Assembly: GCA_046497225.1 (NCBI GenBank)
Contig: JAWOGA010000026.1
Coordinates: 1-7,953, forward strand
DNA: 7,953 bases
DNA from: JAXHLG01 sp046497225
Lineage (GTDB): Bacteria > Patescibacteriota > Minisyncoccia > Moranbacterales > DUUL01
Direction of reading: 5' to 3'
This document shows, in pieces, positions 7,033-7,953 of this stretch. Positions within the stretch are counted from its first letter, which is position 1; every line of letters begins with the position of its first letter. The notes under the pieces are model-generated. The model was not told where the DNA came from. It searched no databases and saw only the letters and a list, made by a program, of their open reading frames with translations. Both the position numbers and the translations under genes were made by a program.

Positions 7033-7038
7033 TATAAT
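7033..7038 (+). promoter_or_regulatory. Candidate -10 box for the transposase
   Basis: An exact TATAAT lies 18 bases before the ATG at 7057. The hexamer 17 bases upstream (TTAATC at 7010-7015) matches the -35 consensus at only 3 of 6 positions. It may be a chance match in AT-rich sequence. Confidence 0.3.
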
Positions 7039-7056
7039 TCTTAAATAATTTAGAAT

Positions 7057-7953
7057 ATGGCTATAAAAAAACGCTAGATTTTGCCCAAAATGTTACTCAC
7101 GAGATACGAAAAAGAATGGACATTTTAGAAATAAGCAGAAATACTTCTGCAAGCAATGCAATACTTACTTTTTTAGCAAGTCCAGAAAAAAACCTTTACA
7201 AAAATCTCTTTGGAAAAAATACATTTGGAAAAGACAAACTCTTGAACAGTTGGCAACTGAATACAAGCGCAGTAAAAAATGGATAAGGGAACAGCTGGAT
7301 GAACACACCGTCAAAAGACAACCAATTAAGCCTTGTTCTATTATCGCTGTTTCTGACATGTCCTTTATCAAGAAAGCTTTCGGAGTTGCTGTTATTAGGG
7401 ATCCTCATTTAAAGAAAAACCTGTTATGGAAATTCTCCAAAACCGAGAATATTTCCGTTTATCGGGAGTTGCGCCGAGATTTGGAGGAACAAGGATTTGA
7501 AATCCAAGCCGCGGTAGTAGATGGAAAGCGCGGTTTAGTGGAAACCTTTGCAGATATTCCGGTTCAAATGTGCCAATTTCATCAAATCCAGATCATGACT
7601 CGGTATTTGACCACCAGGCCGAAATTAGTTGCTGGTCAAACACTGAGGCATATCGCATTGTGTCTCCCGAAAAGCAATGAAAAAGAAATGAGGGAGGTGT
7701 TGGATGAATGGCATGGCAAATGGAAAGACTTTCTGAGTGAGAAAACCTACAATCCGGAAACCAAGCGCTGGCATTATACTCATAAAAGATTAAGGTCTGC
7801 TTTTCGAAGTATTACTAATAATTTGCCAATTCTGTATACTTATCAGAAATATCCGGAACTCAATATTCCCAATACCACTAATTGTCTTGATGGAACATTC
7901 AGCCACTTAAAAGATATGCTGAGAATTCATAGAGGTTTGAAAAAGAACAGGAA
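7057..7953 (+). pseudogene. Zn-ribbon transposase, IS256/IS1249-like; frameshifted near the start, cut by the window end
   Basis: The main frame is open from 7067 to the window end with no stop but lacks any start codon before its first domain. The ATG at 7057 reads MAIKKR then TAG at 7075. Dropping one A from the A7 run (7065-7071) gives MAIKNARFCPKCYS and joins the two frames. Numbered from that ATG, a CxxC-CxxC zinc ribbon uses Cys9, 12, 31 and 34. A probable helix-turn-helix follows at about 60-82 (QTLEQLATEYKRSKKWIREQ). The RNase H-like core has Asp100 (VSDMSF), Asp155 (VVDGKRG), the C-x2-H pair Cys172/His175 (CQFH) and Asp278 in TTNCLDGTFSHLK. IS256-type enzymes normally have Glu at the last position. 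About 298 codons are present, close to the full length expected, so only the end is lost. Alternatives are slippage-dependent expression or a homopolymer sequencing error, in which case the gene is intact. Confidence 0.8.

Larger units (their letters stand above)
6961..7953 (+). mobile_element. Left part of an insertion sequence, IS256/IS1249-like (partial)
   Basis: The element is recognised from its transposase. Its left end must lie somewhere between the terminator (ending 6951) and the transposase start (7057). I cannot fix it because the right end, and so the matching inverted repeat and target duplication, are outside the window. The start given here is therefore nominal. Bases 6961-7056 are AT-rich and hold no gene I can see on either strand. 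Confidence 0.6.

Noticed and set aside
7058..7288. + strand frame running YGYKKTLDF onward, overlapping the transposase
   Set aside because: It ends in TAA at 7286-7288 and lacks the cysteine pairs. The neighbouring frame contains the complete motif set.
7165..7408. - strand open frames of about 70 codons inside the transposase
   Set aside because: They lie antisense to a frame with clear zinc-ribbon and catalytic motifs, and their products resemble no family.
1..7953. tRNA or rRNA genes, CRISPR arrays, or a defence or toxin-antitoxin locus
   Set aside because: I saw no cloverleaf-like sequence with a T-loop motif, no regularly spaced repeats, and no genes of such families in either strand.

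Overview
The window is AT-rich bacterial DNA with short intergenic gaps, almost no Shine-Dalgarno sequences, and compact versions of conserved genes. The pairing of a DUF4012-family surface protein with an O-antigen-ligase-like membrane protein, the shortened RsmI and the AspRS sequence type together suggest a member of the Patescibacteria/CPR, perhaps of the Parcubacteria group. That placement is an inference from gene content and style; no marker here settles it. Glycines are encoded by GGN and no open frame needs an in-frame TGA, so the standard bacterial code fits.

Layout. Bases 1-115 hold a possible short tail of an upstream + strand gene and an AT-rich leader. A + strand gene (116-658) encodes a small membrane-anchored extracytoplasmic protein of unknown function. 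It converges, with 2 bases between stop codons, on a - strand gene (661-1074) for a small protein of the nucleoside 2-deoxyribosyltransferase fold. A hairpin at 1129-1154 separates that gene from a three-gene - strand cluster. In transcription order the cluster is an O-antigen-ligase/polymerase-like membrane protein (4851-3343), a DUF4012 protein (3334-1898) and the 16S rRNA methyltransferase RsmI (1857-1171). A good sigma-70-type promoter lies ahead of it at 4917-4945. Upstream, also on the - strand, is a complete bacterial-type aspartyl-tRNA synthetase gene (6848-5082) with its own candidate promoter and a strong - strand hairpin terminator just beyond (6930-6951).

The right end (about 7057-7953) carries a + strand transposase with an N-terminal zinc ribbon, related to the IS256/IS1249 type. 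It has no start codon in its main frame. Removing one A from a seven-A run at 7065-7071 would join it to an ATG at 7057, so the gene is either frameshifted, expressed by slippage, or affected by a homopolymer error. The window ends a few codons before its expected stop.

How the genes relate. The ligase-like protein and the DUF4012 protein are probably co-transcribed and both act at or outside the membrane, most plausibly in building or attaching a surface glycopolymer. RsmI and AspRS are translation functions. The AspRS carries His31, a residue associated with non-discriminating enzymes that also charge tRNA-Asn. I did not find a clear new defence, mobile or regulatory system. The best leads are the transposase frameshift, the DUF4012-ligase pair and the terminator left without a visible gene next to the insertion element.
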